Shown here one piece after another: positions 27,223 to 35,477 of a DNA stretch of 64,000 bases. The translations under genes and the position numbers were made by a program. The stretch is from Streptomyces actinomycinicus (GTDB lineage: Bacteria > Actinomycetota > Actinomycetes > Streptomycetales > Streptomycetaceae): the NCBI RefSeq assembly GCF_016741775.1, contig NZ_JAERRK010000007.1:186001-250000 (forward strand), in the 5' to 3' direction. How positions within the stretch are numbered: position 1 is the stretch's first letter; the number at the start of each line of letters is the position of its first letter. Under the pieces are notes generated by a model that saw nothing but the letters and a program-made list of their open reading frames with translations, had not been told where the DNA came from and did not search any database.

Positions 27223-27611
27223 GCCGCGAAGTCTCGCAGTCGGCATCGATCGAGGCATCACGCCGAGCAACTGGTTCTGCAGCCGAGGCGCACGTGCCGG
27301 CCGTGGAGAGGCTGAGGACCAACTCCTCTCCGGCGGGGCGCAATTACTTCCTCGCCCAGGGCCCCCACTCGCCAGCACTGTCCGTGGCCTGCTCGCACGC
27401 CAAGGCATCACAGCAGAGATCCGCAGTGTTCCCGACCATGCCGCACCAGCCACAGCCGTACTCCTCGAAGCCGCGGTAAGAACGCGGCGCAGCCGGCAAC
27501 GCCCACTGCTGACACGCTTCCTGGCCGCCGAACTCACCCACGGGTCGGTCGATCCCCCACCGAAGTCACGTGTCCGATGCCAACTCTTCCCCACCGGTGC
27601 GGAAAGCGAGG
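27223..27611. other. No recognisable gene
   Basis: 389 bases between two minus-strand genes. All three plus frames and the minus frames are open in part, but none shows a motif or ribosome site. Confidence 0.4.
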
Positions 27612-28013
27612 TCAGTGGCCTGGCGAGGCCGGTTGATCCGATGCCGGAGAGCCGCTCGCCGGAAGGTGATCCTCCGCCCACAGGAACAAGACGGCCAGGG
27701 GGATGAGGAAGGCCTTGCCGTGCGGAGAGAGTGCGTAACGCGTTCCCGACGACCGGCCGGGCCGGACGTCTTGGGCGATCAGGTCGATCGCGGTCAGTTC
27801 CTGGAGGCGCTGGGCGAGCATGCGGTCGCTGATGCGCGGGACGCGCTCGCGAATCTGTGCGACGTCGGCCGGCCCTTTGGCCAGAGCCATGAGGATCAGG
27901 CCGTTCCAGCGCCTGCTGAGCAAGGCGAAGGCCCGAGTGATGGCAGGAGAGCCATCGGTCGACTGCGTGCGTTCGGACGGGCGTACCGGCTGAGAGTGTT
28001 GTGGGGTGGTCAT
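27612..28013 (-). CDS. HxlR-family transcriptional regulator
   Basis: 133 residues. The winged-helix HxlR pattern is complete: SPAITRAFALLSRRWNGLIL at the first helix (the W at the turn is typical), ALAKGPADVAQIRERVPRIS, then SDRMLAQRLQELTAIDLIAQ as recognition helix, and the wing RYALSPHGKAFLIPL. The cysteine usually found near the N-terminus in redox-sensing members (CP...) is absent. It is expected to bind DNA as a dimer in the cytosol. ATG 28013 is preferred over 28058. Its target is not apparent; it may control itself or the exporter gene upstream on the same strand. Confidence 0.85.
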   Translation of the reverse strand: MTTPQHSQPVRPSERTQSTDGSPAITRAFALLSRRWNGLILMALAKGPADVAQIRERVPRISDRMLAQRLQELTAIDLIAQDVRPGRSSGTRYALSPHGKAFLIPLAVLFLWAEDHLPASGSPASDQPASPGH

Positions 28014-28222
28014 GGTGTGTGTCCGTTCCGGTACGGCGCGAGGCATCGCGGTTTGCATACCCCGCGCCGTACTCCGTGGTCATGTTCGTGTTCGTGTTCG
28101 TTCCGGGAGTCGGCCCGTGTGTCTGCCGGGCCGCGCCCCTGGGTCAGCGCCTCATTCGCCTTCGGCACCGAGCCGAGGCCCTTGGCGGCCGGTGCCTGAT
28201 CACATGCGTGAAACGCGCGGCA

Positions 28223-29500
28223 TCAGCCGTCACCGTCATGGCGACGGGCGTGGGCATGCGCGTGCGCGTGACGCGGAACCGACAAAGCCTCGCCGGATCC
28301 CGGCACAGCGGGGAGCAACTCCTTGGAAGCCGTCGCACCGGTCTTCGTGCCGCGGCCTTTCCCGGTGACCCAGTGGCCGCACATGACTGCTGTGAGCCCG
28401 CAGACACTCCACAGAGCCAGGACGGCGAGATGGCCGGCAGCGGAGTTGCCGTCGAAGTACGTGGTGTCGCGAAGCAGGCTGGCTCCGGCGCCAGGGGGCA
28501 GCCACTGGCCGATGTGGTCCACGCCCTTGGGGAGCATCTCCGGGGCAGAGGTGGCGCCGGAGAAGGCGTTCCCGACGAAGACCATGACCGCGGCGCTGAG
28601 CCCGAGGCCGGCCGGCCCGAGGAGTCGGATCACGCCGGCGGCGGTGGCGCCGACGGAGAGCAGGTCGAGCGAAAGGATCCCCCAGGTGGCCACGTGATTG
28701 TGGGGCAGCGCCCCGAGGAAACCCTGGGCCACGAGATAGACGCCCAGGGCCGCGACGGCGCATGCGACGAGAAGTGTCAGCACGCGGTGCCGCGGGCGTG
28801 CCAGGCCGCGAGCCATGGCGACGAACGCCCCGATCAGGATGCCGCAGATCGTGAGCGGGAAGACCGTTGAGCTGAACACCACACCCCGAGGGTCCTCTGC
28901 GGCGACAGGCACCACGTCGACCGCCTTCACAAGGATCTTCACAGAGGAATCAGCACCAGCGCCTCCCTGCCGGGCGGCTCCCTGCTGGGCGGCCTTCTGC
29001 TGGGCAGCGCCCCGCTGGGCGGCTGCCTGCTTGTGGGCCTTCGCCGGGGCATGCGCACCGGCGGCCTTCTGCCGGGCGGCCTGCTCGGCGATCTGCTGGG
29101 TGGTCTTGTCGGCCAGGTGTTGTCCGACATCGGTCAAAAGCTGGGCCACGGAAGGGCTGGCGGCGGTGGCCTTCAGCACGGTGATGCTGTGGCCGGAGAT
29201 GGCGAGGGCGCCGTAGACATCCCGGTTCCTGATCGCCGATCGCGCGGCCTGCTGGTCGGCATAGAGGTGGAAGTCGAACGCGCCGGGCTTCGCACGGGTC
29301 AGTCCCTCCACCGCGTGCTGGCTGGCCGGCCCGGTCCCCACGATCCCGACCGGGACGTCGCGGGGCGAGATCCGCCCCGCCGGCCAGGCGAACGCCATCA
29401 CCGCCAAAGTGATCACTATGGGCAGTGCCACGGCGGCGATGACCACTTCCCGCCATGCCGGGTGTCCTGACAAGGGGTTCCTCACAACCCGCCCTCTCAT
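28223..29500 (-). CDS. ABC-2/YhgE-Pip-like membrane exporter protein
   Basis: About 425 residues. There is one N-terminal membrane helix (VVIAAVALPIVITLAVMAFA), then an extracytoplasmic domain (DVPVGIVGTGPASQHAVEGL, ... LKATAASPSVAQLLTDVGQ) with a helical Ala/Gln/Lys-rich low-complexity stretch (repeated AAQ..KAA units, about 150-190). Five or six C-terminal helices follow (VFPLTICGILIGAFVAMARG onward). The layout matches YhgE/Pip or ABC-2-type exporter-like proteins. The C-terminus has a His-Ala run (HAHAHAHARRH). ATG 29500 is only 6 nt from the operator; a GTG five codons inside (29485) has GAGGG upstream and may be the real start. It diverges from a TetR gene that probably represses it. 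Confidence 0.75.
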   Translation of the reverse strand: MRGRVVRNPLSGHPAWREVVIAAVALPIVITLAVMAFAWPAGRISPRDVPVGIVGTGPASQHAVEGLTRAKPGAFDFHLYADQQAARSAIRNRDVYGALAISGHSITVLKATAASPSVAQLLTDVGQHLADKTTQQIAEQAARQKAAGAHAPAKAHKQAAAQRGAAQQKAAQQGAARQGGAGADSSVKILVKAVDVVPVAAEDPRGVVFSSTVFPLTICGILIGAFVAMARGLARPRHRVLTLLVACAVAALGVYLVAQGFLGALPHNHVATWGILSLDLLSVGATAAGVIRLLGPAGLGLSAAVMVFVGNAFSGATSAPEMLPKGVDHIGQWLPPGAGASLLRDTTYFDGNSAAGHLAVLALWSVCGLTAVMCGHWVTGKGRGTKTGATASKELLPAVPGSGEALSVPRHAHAHAHARRHDGDG

Positions 29501-29505
29501 AAAAA

Positions 29506-29521
29506 GAATGATCGTTTTCTT
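29506..29521. promoter_or_regulatory. TetR operator copy 1
   Basis: GAATGATCGTTTTCTT, an imperfect dyad (AAxGAATGA/TCGTTTTCTT). It lies directly against the exporter start codon and matches the second copy at 29562 in 15 of 16 bases. Confidence 0.6.
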
Positions 29522-29561
29522 GGATCCCAGTGTGGCCTGCGGCGTCGGCAGACGTCAACAC

Positions 29562-29577
29562 GAATGTTCGTTTTCTT
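29562..29577. promoter_or_regulatory. TetR operator copy 2
   Basis: GAATGTTCGTTTTCTT, the same orientation as copy 1, spaced 56 bp apart. It ends 3 nt before the TAGGCT box of the TetR gene, so binding would block both divergent promoters. Confidence 0.6.
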
Positions 29578-29580
29578 TGG

Positions 29581-29586
29581 TAGGCT
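29581..29586 (+). promoter_or_regulatory. -10 box of the TetR gene (leaderless)
   Basis: TAGGCT followed by 6 nt and the ATG at 29593. No ribosome site is present. Confidence 0.5.
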
Positions 29587-29592
29587 GATCTC

Positions 29593-30198
29593 ATGCCGAA
29601 GGTCACCCAGCAGCACATGGATGCCCGCCGCGAGCAGATCCTGGACGCGGCGCGCCGTTGTTTCCTTCGCGACGGTTTCCACTCCACGTCCATGCAGGAC
29701 CTGTTCGCGGAGGCGGGGCTGTCCGCGGGTGCGGTGTACCGGCACTTCACCAGCAAGGACGAGATGATCCTTGCGATCGTCGAGGAGAACATGCGCGATG
29801 TCCTCGACATCACGCTCGCCGTCGCCACGAACCGGCAGGGTCAATCCATGGGGGCGGTCATGGCGGAACTGCTCGACGTGATCCGGGTCAAGTCCGCCGA
29901 GGAAGACGTGGCCGGTCTTGCGGTTCTGGTCTGGGGAGAGGCCATGCGCAACCGATCACTGGCCGGCAAGCTCGACGATCTCATGGGAGGCATACGCGCC
30001 ACTCTGGTCACCTTGGTGCGTGACCAGCAGGAACAGGGCGCTTTGCCCACGAACGTGACGGCTGAGGCGATCGCCTCGACGATGTTCTCCGTCCTCCCCG
30101 GCTACATCCTCCAAGTGGCCCTGCTCGATCCGGCTGTCGTGGCCGAGGTGCCTGACGCAGTGCGGGCGCTGTGGCCGGGGCCGGCCGGTGAGCACTGA
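29593..30198 (+). CDS. TetR-family repressor of the divergent exporter
   Basis: 201 residues. The N-terminal TetR HTH is complete: REQILDAARRCFLRDGFHST, then SMQDLFAEAGLSAGAVYRHF and TSKDEMILAIVEEN. The ligand-binding half has a helix pattern DLDDLMGGIR-like (SLAGKLDDLMGGIRATLVTL) and ends DAVRALWPG, typical of the TetR_C_6 group that controls drug exporters. It diverges from the membrane protein at 28223-29500 with only about 90 bp between them, and two near-identical dyads occupy that gap. Autoregulation plus repression of the exporter is the obvious model; the inducer is unknown. Confidence 0.9.
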   Translation: MPKVTQQHMDARREQILDAARRCFLRDGFHSTSMQDLFAEAGLSAGAVYRHFTSKDEMILAIVEENMRDVLDITLAVATNRQGQSMGAVMAELLDVIRVKSAEEDVAGLAVLVWGEAMRNRSLAGKLDDLMGGIRATLVTLVRDQQEQGALPTNVTAEAIASTMFSVLPGYILQVALLDPAVVAEVPDAVRALWPGPAGEH

Positions 30199-30317
30199 AA
30201 CGGCGTCGATGCCCTAGTGCCACCAAGTCTTTCGCTTCACCGGACCGGGTACTACGCGTCTCGGCAGTCAGTCATCCTGCCGTCTCCCGCCATGGACCGT
30301 CGGCGCATCGCCACTCT

Positions 30318-31322
30318 TCATGAACCGTCGGCGTTTCCTCGATAGATGCCGTCGTCGTCTGTGTCACGGGACCAGTCACGGAAGTCGGTGTTTCCCAGAT
30401 CCGTGTTGACCACGAAGCTTTCCAGGCGCTGACGCGAGATCCGGAAGGACGGTGCGGGTTCACCGGGTGGGTTGTCCACGGCGAGCAGGGGCAGGTCGAG
30501 TGAGGTGAGGGTGTGCTGGTCGGCGATGAGGAGGACGCTGTGGCGGGGCCAGTCGTCTTCGTCGCGGCCGATCAAAGTGCGCAACTGGTCTCCTGTCAGG
30601 CCGTCGTAGGCGGAGTCGTCGATGGGGGTGACGTCGATGCACTCGCCGTCTTCACCGCCGTGGTCGATGACGTCAAGGAGGCTGCGCCAGGCCTGAGGGG
30701 CGGTGAAGCAGGTGCGGACGAGGACGATTCCCCCACCCTCGGCGCGGATTTCGGGGGCGTCGACGGCCGGCTGGTAGGGCGAAGTGCTGGGACCGGTGTA
30801 GTCGGCTGCGGGGAGGGTGCTGTGGTTGCTGCTCGTGTGGATCTGCTCGGGCCCGACGGGAGCCTTCCACACCTGGATGAGGTAGGTCTCGGGTGCCGGG
30901 CCGGCGCTGGAAGGGCGGGGCCGGCGCGGCAGAGCCGCGTCCTTCGCGTCGGCCCGGCCACGTGCATGGGTGCGGATGCGGTAGGTTCCGGGACCGTCGA
31001 AGGCGAGATTGGTGGTCAGCGCTTCTTCGCAGCCGGCGACGAAGGCCTGGCCTCTGGCGAGGACGGCGGAGATGTCGAGGACGTCGTCCCAGCCCTCCGT
31101 GTCCAGCGAGGGCTGTTCGGCGTGCAGTTCCACGGTGACGCGGACGTAGCCGCGTACGAAGCCGGTCAGGATGGTACCGAAGTCCTTGTGGAAGCCGATG
31201 AGGCCGTTGGTGACGCCGGAGTGTTCGGGGAACTCCATGACCCCTTGGAGCATGGGATCGATGAGCAGATCATGGTCTTCGACGTAGAGGTCCTTGGTCT
31301 CGCCGGTCACGCCGTCTTCCAC
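30318..31322 (-). CDS. Hypothetical protein, conserved-looking two-part architecture
   Basis: About 334 residues from GTG 31322 (AGAGG 4-5 nt upstream); a GTG at 31310 is also possible. The N-terminal half reads DLYVEDHDLLIDPMLQGVME, TNGLIGFHKDFGTILTGFVR, RVTVELHAEQP and TYRIRTHARGRADAKD, a beta-rich domain ending in YRIRxHxRGRD. This pattern is seen in competence-protein-J-like or DUF families of Streptomyces where a strand pair precedes an arginine cluster. The C-terminal part (GIVLVRTCFTAPQAWRSLLD, DWPRHSVLLIADQHTLTSLD) looks like a second mixed alpha/beta domain. No catalytic motif or membrane segment. It converges with the TetR gene. Confidence 0.6.
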   Translation of the reverse strand: MEDGVTGETKDLYVEDHDLLIDPMLQGVMEFPEHSGVTNGLIGFHKDFGTILTGFVRGYVRVTVELHAEQPSLDTEGWDDVLDISAVLARGQAFVAGCEEALTTNLAFDGPGTYRIRTHARGRADAKDAALPRRPRPSSAGPAPETYLIQVWKAPVGPEQIHTSSNHSTLPAADYTGPSTSPYQPAVDAPEIRAEGGGIVLVRTCFTAPQAWRSLLDVIDHGGEDGECIDVTPIDDSAYDGLTGDQLRTLIGRDEDDWPRHSVLLIADQHTLTSLDLPLLAVDNPPGEPAPSFRISRQRLESFVVNTDLGNTDFRDWSRDTDDDGIYRGNADGS

Positions 31323-31644
31323 TCCGCCTCTTCCTTCCCGTGTACGACGCTGGGAGCCGCTCCCGACGGTCGAGAGCAAGACCCAGATCATCGATGAGCT
31401 GCGACAGGCATACTTTGCGGCGATAAGGCCTCCGAGCTGCATGTTTTCATATACATCACAAGATCGTCACGGGTGCTGCACAATGCGCGATCCGTCTGCG
31501 ACACTCGCTGCTCACCACCGTGCGGCGCGGAGCTGTGCCTCGACCGCGAACACAGCAACCGAGGATGAAGCGCGCCGACGGGATCGCTTGAAAGGCCCCT
31601 GGCGCCGGTGCGCGTCAGCGGCCTGAATGAAGGAGAGACACCAC
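31323..31644. other. Divergent intergenic region
   Basis: 322 bases separating the leftward hypothetical gene from the rightward DUF5707 gene. No gene; the GGAGAG ribosome site of the latter is at the right end. Confidence 0.4.
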
Positions 31645-32379
31645 ATGGGCAAGCGCGTTGCGCTGTCTATTGCCGCTGCGCTCGGAGTCGTCGGCTTCGT
31701 GGCCCCGGCGGCGTACGCCGACGGCGGCTCGGGCGACACCGAGATCTCGGGTGTGACCGTCAACAGCGGTTCGGATGTCGTCATCGGCACCACATACGCA
31801 AAGACGTTCGACGTGACGATCTATGCCTACGACGACTCGGGCCTGCTCTCGGCGGACACCACTCTTGAGGGGCCCGGCTTCGGATTCGCCGACGACAAGA
31901 CCATCTGTGAGACCGACAGCGAGTGCACGCACTCGTTCACCTTCGACCCCCAGGTCGACTTGGACAACAGCCAGGCGGGTACCTGGTACGCGGGCTCCTG
32001 GGTGGACGCACTGGACGGCGACTACCGGTGGGACGAGCGCATCGACAGCTTCCGCCTCAAGCGCGCGAGCACGCTGACGACGAACGCATCCCCGGAGCCG
32101 GTGACCAAGGGCAAGACAGTCACCGTCACGGGTACGCTCAAGCGCGCGAGCTGGGACGACTACCAGTACCACGGCTACACCGGCCAGCCGGTCAGACTCC
32201 AGTTCCGCAAGAAGGGCACCAGCACCTACACCACCGTGAAAACGGTGAAGACCGGCAGTGCCGGTGCCCTGAAGACCACGGTCACGGCCTCCACCGACGG
32301 GTACTGGCGGTGGAATTTCGCCGGCACCACGACCACCGGCGCCAAGACTTCCACCAGCGACTACGTCGACGTGCGGTAA
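31645..32379 (+). CDS. DUF5707-like secreted beta-sandwich protein
   Basis: 244 residues from the ATG at 31645 (GGAGAG about 10 nt upstream). Sec signal MGKRVALSIAAALGVVGFVA, cleavage near AYADGG. The mature protein has the same two-domain layout as the protein at 16214: VVIGTTYAKTFDVTIYAYDD, QAGTWYAGSWVDALDGDYRW, then LTTNASPEPVTKGKTVTVTG, YHGYTGQPVRLQFRKKG and TVTASTDGYWRWNFAGT, ending DYVDVR. One cysteine pair (TICET, SECTH) sits in the first domain. It is closer to the consensus than the 16214 copy. Extracellular; function unknown. Confidence 0.8.
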   Translation: MGKRVALSIAAALGVVGFVAPAAYADGGSGDTEISGVTVNSGSDVVIGTTYAKTFDVTIYAYDDSGLLSADTTLEGPGFGFADDKTICETDSECTHSFTFDPQVDLDNSQAGTWYAGSWVDALDGDYRWDERIDSFRLKRASTLTTNASPEPVTKGKTVTVTGTLKRASWDDYQYHGYTGQPVRLQFRKKGTSTYTTVKTVKTGSAGALKTTVTASTDGYWRWNFAGTTTTGAKTSTSDYVDVR

Positions 32380-32611
32380 GCCTGCCAACCCCGGGGCCAG
32401 CGGACTGGTCGGCTTTCTGAAGCTCGATCGCCGTCACGACTTCCTGTGCGGCGGCGGTCGAGGGGCTGGGTCCTAAGAGGTCGTTACAGAATGAGCGGTT
32501 CGCGACCGGCCGGGTTTCCGGCTCCGTCCCTCTTTCCCGGGTGCGGCAGCCTACCCATCGCCGACCGTTAGCCGCTTGGATAGGCTCCGCGGGAACCCTT
32601 CAGGAGGTGTC

Positions 32612-32815
32612 ATGGCGAAGGTCACCATCAGCCTGGACAGCGATTTGGCCATCGAGGTCATGCTGCTGGCCGGCACCAGGAGCCCGCAGGACGCTGTCGA
32701 GTTGATCGTCCGAGACTACCTGGCACGGGGTCACCGCACCGAGGCTCGCGCCGGTAACGCCGCCGACCAGGATCGCCTCGCCGACCGGCGGTCAGCGCCG
32801 GAAGAGGGCCGTTGA
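32612..32815 (+). CDS. VapB-like ribbon-helix-helix antitoxin (orphan)
   Basis: 67 residues with an excellent ribosome site (AGGAGG 5 nt before the ATG) and a TAGGCT box about 25 nt upstream. AKVTISLDSDLAIEVMLLAG is the ribbon-helix start of VapB/DUF2191-type antitoxins, and TRSPQDAVELIVRDYLARG is the second helix. The remainder is a charged tail that would bind the toxin. The expected vapC toxin gene (about 130 codons, overlapping or a few bases downstream) is absent; a transposase follows instead. It therefore may be an IS passenger or an antitoxin left after the IS displaced its toxin. Confidence 0.72.
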   Translation: MAKVTISLDSDLAIEVMLLAGTRSPQDAVELIVRDYLARGHRTEARAGNAADQDRLADRRSAPEEGR

Positions 32816-32879
32816 GCACTTCAGGTGAGATCGGCGTGTCGGCTGGTGGTCAAAGGTCCTTCTGGGCAGGGTCCGGCTG

Positions 32880-33284
32880 GTGTCTATCGATCTTGTCTCC
32901 GACAACCTGTGGGAGCGAATAGCTCCACTGCTGCCAGAGCGGCCGCCCCGACGTCACCGTCATCCCGGGCGGCTGCCGGTGCCGGACCGAGTTGCGCTGG
33001 CGGGCATCGTGTACGTGCTGCGCAAGGGAGTGGCCTGGTGCGACGTCCCAGTCCAGGTCGTCGGCTGCTCGGGGGTAACCGCCTGGCGTCGGCTGCGGGA
33101 CTGGACCGAGGCTGGCGTCTGGCCTCGCCTTCATGAGGCACTCCTGGCCGAGCTGCGAGCAACCGGCCTGCTGGACATGGACGATGCGGCCATCGACGGC
33201 TCCCACATCAGGGCCCTCAAAGGGGGGCTCACGTCGGCCCTTCACCAGTCGACCGCGGCCGCCCCGGCTCCAAGCACCATGTGA
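32880..33284 (+). CDS. IS5-family transposase, first frame (orfA)
   Basis: 134 residues. SDNLWERIAPLLPERPPRR then HPGRLPVPDRVALAGIVYVL and KGVAWCDVPVQVVGCSGV form the DUF4096-type N-terminal DNA-binding region of IS5/IS427 transposases. The end of the frame holds LDMDDAAIDGSHIRALKGG, where the first catalytic aspartate (AIDGS) lies. In zero frame the product ends in a meaningless tail after the AAAGGGGGG run. The full enzyme needs a shift into the second frame there. Confidence 0.85.
   Translation: MSIDLVSDNLWERIAPLLPERPPRRHRHPGRLPVPDRVALAGIVYVLRKGVAWCDVPVQVVGCSGVTAWRRLRDWTEAGVWPRLHEALLAELRATGLLDMDDAAIDGSHIRALKGGLTSALHQSTAAAPAPSTM
33219..33227 (+). other. Slippery AAAGGGGGG frameshift site
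   Basis: After the codons AAA GGG GGG a one-base backward slip joins ...ALKGG to AHVGPSPVDRGRPGSKHH of the second frame, the continuous sequence expected of an unbroken family member. A3G6 runs are typical programmed -1 sites of IS5/IS427 elements. Confidence 0.65.
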
Positions 33285-33688
33285 TCGTCGACCACCACGG
33301 CACGCCCCTGGCCGTCTCCCTGACCGGCGGGAACCGGCACGACATCACACAGTTGATTCCCCTGCTGGACGCGATACCCCGCATCCGAGGGGTGCGCGGA
33401 CGCCCCCGCAACCGACCCAAACGGCTCTTCGCCGACCGGGGCTACGACTACGACAAGTACCGCCACCTGCTGCGGAAACGCGGCATCAGACCCTTGATCG
33501 CCCGACGCGGCGTTGCCCACGGCTCCGGACTCGGCCGCACCCGCTGGGTCGTCGAGCGGACCTTCGCCTGGCTCCATCAGTTCAAGCGACTCCGTGTCCG
33601 CTACGAGCAACGAGCCGACCTCCACCAGGGACTGCTCGAACTCGCCTGCAGCATCATCTGCCTTCGACGGCTCCGCACGTCATTCTGA
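33281..33688 (+). CDS. IS5-family transposase, second frame (orfB)
   Basis: As listed the frame starts at an internal ATG, but meaningful sequence begins upstream at about 33227 through the frameshift. VSLTGGNRHDITQLIPLL and KRLFADRGYDYDKYRHLL carry the second catalytic aspartate (FADRGYD). GRTRWVVERTFAWLHQFKRL holds the catalytic glutamate (VVERTFAW), with RYEQRADLHQGLLELACS as the last helix. All three DDE residues are present across the two frames. The stop codon lies inside the right terminal repeat, so the element appears intact. Confidence 0.88.
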   Translation: MIVDHHGTPLAVSLTGGNRHDITQLIPLLDAIPRIRGVRGRPRNRPKRLFADRGYDYDKYRHLLRKRGIRPLIARRGVAHGSGLGRTRWVVERTFAWLHQFKRLRVRYEQRADLHQGLLELACSIICLRRLRTSF

Positions 33689-33700
33689 AATGATCAGTAA

Positions 33701-34335
33701 GCATGGTCAGGCGCAGGGGCGGCTCCCCGGGGACCAGCTGCTCCCCCGCCGCTCGCGCCGACGGCGGCGCCCACCGAAAGAAACAAGCCCACTGGCTGCC
33801 CCGTCGGCGAGGCTTGACCGAGCGGGGTGCGACCTTGACCGAGCAGGGCGCCACCACCGCCTTCGTCACCGCCCGCCGTCTGCTGCGGATGCCGACAACC
33901 CGTGCGGAGTTCGGCGACATCGCCGACCGCGCGTCTCGATAGGTCGTCGGTACGTAGAACTCGTGCCCTTGGGCCCAGTGTCCGGCCCCGTTCACCGCGC
34001 AGCGTCCCCGTGGCCGGCTGGGGTCACCGCTCCAGAAGAGGGCGCCGCAGCTTGCGCAGTACCGCCACTTCGACTGGTAGCCGTTGACTTCGCCGCCGAG
34101 GCTGTGGGGGACGGCGAGTTTGTGCCGGCGGAAGGGTTCGATGAAGTTCCACTGTATTGCTGCCCGGTACTCACCAGCTAGGGGTCGCGCTCAGCCGGTG
34201 GACTCCCGGCTCGTCCCTATCGATACGTCGGTTCAGGCGGCGGTTTTGTTCACGAAAACCGGCAGCACGCCTATGCGACTCGGGCAGCATTCGTAGCTCG
34301 GCAGAAATCGAACAGTTCACGACTTGAGGCAGCAC
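33701..34335. other. Gene-poor stretch right of the IS
   Basis: 635 bases (to the hairpin at 34336) without a recognisable gene. One plus-strand frame (33703-33942) is open over 79 codons but has no motif or ribosome site. A second frame ending at 34296 is likewise unrecognised. Confidence 0.4.
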
Positions 34336-34365
34336 GGGCCCCTGCCGAGAGTTCAGCAGGGGCCC
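34336..34365. terminator. Perfect hairpin
   Basis: GGGCCCCTGC and GCAGGGGCCC form a perfect 10-bp stem around a 10-nt loop. It lies about 100 nt beyond the 3' end of the leftward hydrolase gene (stop at 34466), where a terminator would be expected. No T-run. Confidence 0.55.
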
Positions 34366-34465
34366 ACGGTGTGGAGAGCTTCGGAGGGCCGGGACGTGTC
34401 CTCGGTGAGCGGCATGCCGGCCGACATCGGCTACCGTCTGCTGCCGGCCTGGCGGCCCGCCGGCC

Positions 34466-35206
34466 TCACTTCAGATGTCGGGTGAAGAACTGGGCCGCGG
34501 CGTCTCCCGCGAACTGCGGGACGCCGGTGTGACCGCCCATGTTGGCGTGCAGGGACTTCTCCTTGGAGCCGAAGGCGTCGAACAGGTCCAGGGCCGCCTG
34601 CCGGTCGTTGCCTTCGTCGTCCCACTGCAGCAGGACGTGCAGGGGAATGGTGACCTGCCGGGCCTCCTCGAACATGGCGCGAGGCACGAAACTGCCGGCG
34701 AAGAGGCCGGCGGCCACGATGCGCGGCTCGACCACCGCGAGCCGGATGCCGATGGAGATCACTCCGCCCGAGTAGCCGACCGGACCGCCGATCTCGGGCA
34801 GCGAGAGGAGGGCGTCCAGGGCGGTCTGCCATTCGGGGACTGCCCTTTCGACCAGCGGGAGAATGAGGGCGTCGACGATCTCGTGGCTGACCGGCTCGCC
34901 GGTCTCCCGCGCCCGGCGCAGGTCGGCGCGGGCCTGCTCGGCGGCGGGCCAACGGGGCCGGTCGCCGCTTCCGGGGTGCTCGATGGTGGCCGTGGCGAAG
35001 CCCTCCGCCGCGGAGTGCCGGGCCCGTGCCACCAGTCGGGGGTACATCTTGCGCAGCCCGAGGGTGGGGTGGCCGAGCAGAATCAGCGGCACCGGTGCGG
35101 TGACGGATGCGGACGCGGGTGTCCACAGGATGCCGGGGATCTCGCCGAGGGTGAACTCGCGTTCGAGGACGCCGTCGTCGAAACGCTGCTGGGAAGTGAA
35201 ATGCAT
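34466..35206 (-). CDS. Alpha/beta hydrolase (dienelactone-hydrolase-like)
   Basis: 246 residues, cytosolic. LILLGHPTLGLRKMYPRLVA places the oxyanion-hole HPTxG segment. PVGYSGGVISIGIRLAV is the nucleophile elbow, here G-Y-S-G-G (serine), and the late segment MGGHTGVPQFAGDAA carries the catalytic histidine after LHVLLQWDDEGNDRQ with the acid. The length matches dialkylglycine-like/DLH small hydrolases. ATG 35206 has AAAGG about 8 nt upstream. It is the last of a set of leftward genes (GlxA-type regulator, MBL protein, this), but gaps of 170-270 bases argue against one operon. Substrate unknown. Confidence 0.85.
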   Translation of the reverse strand: MHFTSQQRFDDGVLEREFTLGEIPGILWTPASASVTAPVPLILLGHPTLGLRKMYPRLVARARHSAAEGFATATIEHPGSGDRPRWPAAEQARADLRRARETGEPVSHEIVDALILPLVERAVPEWQTALDALLSLPEIGGPVGYSGGVISIGIRLAVVEPRIVAAGLFAGSFVPRAMFEEARQVTIPLHVLLQWDDEGNDRQAALDLFDAFGSKEKSLHANMGGHTGVPQFAGDAAAQFFTRHLK

Positions 35207-35477
35207 GGTCGTGCCTTTCGGGAGTGCACTGAGACGGCGCTCCCGGACGACCTATCGCCCGACCGTGACCCCGGAGGGAAGCACCCATGTCGATACGTTC
35301 ACGGGTACCACCTCCTCGTTCTCTCGCACGGCCTCCGGCAAAGTAGCAGTGGTCGCCGTTGTCCGCCAACGGGTTTTCGCGCTCTCCGTGGCCGGAGACC
35401 ACGCGGACCCAGCCGGTCAGCAGTGGGGTCCCTCGGCGCCGGGTGTGCCGTCCTGGTGCCGGGCCGCACTCGGTGCG

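Larger units (their letters stand above)
32477..33697 (+). mobile_element. IS5-family insertion sequence (boundaries proposed)
   Basis: A two-frame transposase (32880-33284 and 33281-33688) defines the element. The best terminal inverted repeats I find are 32477-32494 (GAGGTCGTTACAGAATGA) and the complement of 33680-33697 (CTGATCATTTCAGAATGA), 13 of 18 identical with the inner 8 perfect. TAA flanks both ends (32474-32476, 33698-33700) as a possible target duplication. These ends place a VapB-like gene (32612-32815) inside the element. If the true left end is nearer the transposase (about 32820-32870), the antitoxin is host DNA. Confidence 0.7.

Noticed and set aside
33703..33942. A 79-codon plus-strand frame right after the IS
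   Set aside because: No ribosome site and arginine/alanine-rich composition with no recognisable motif.
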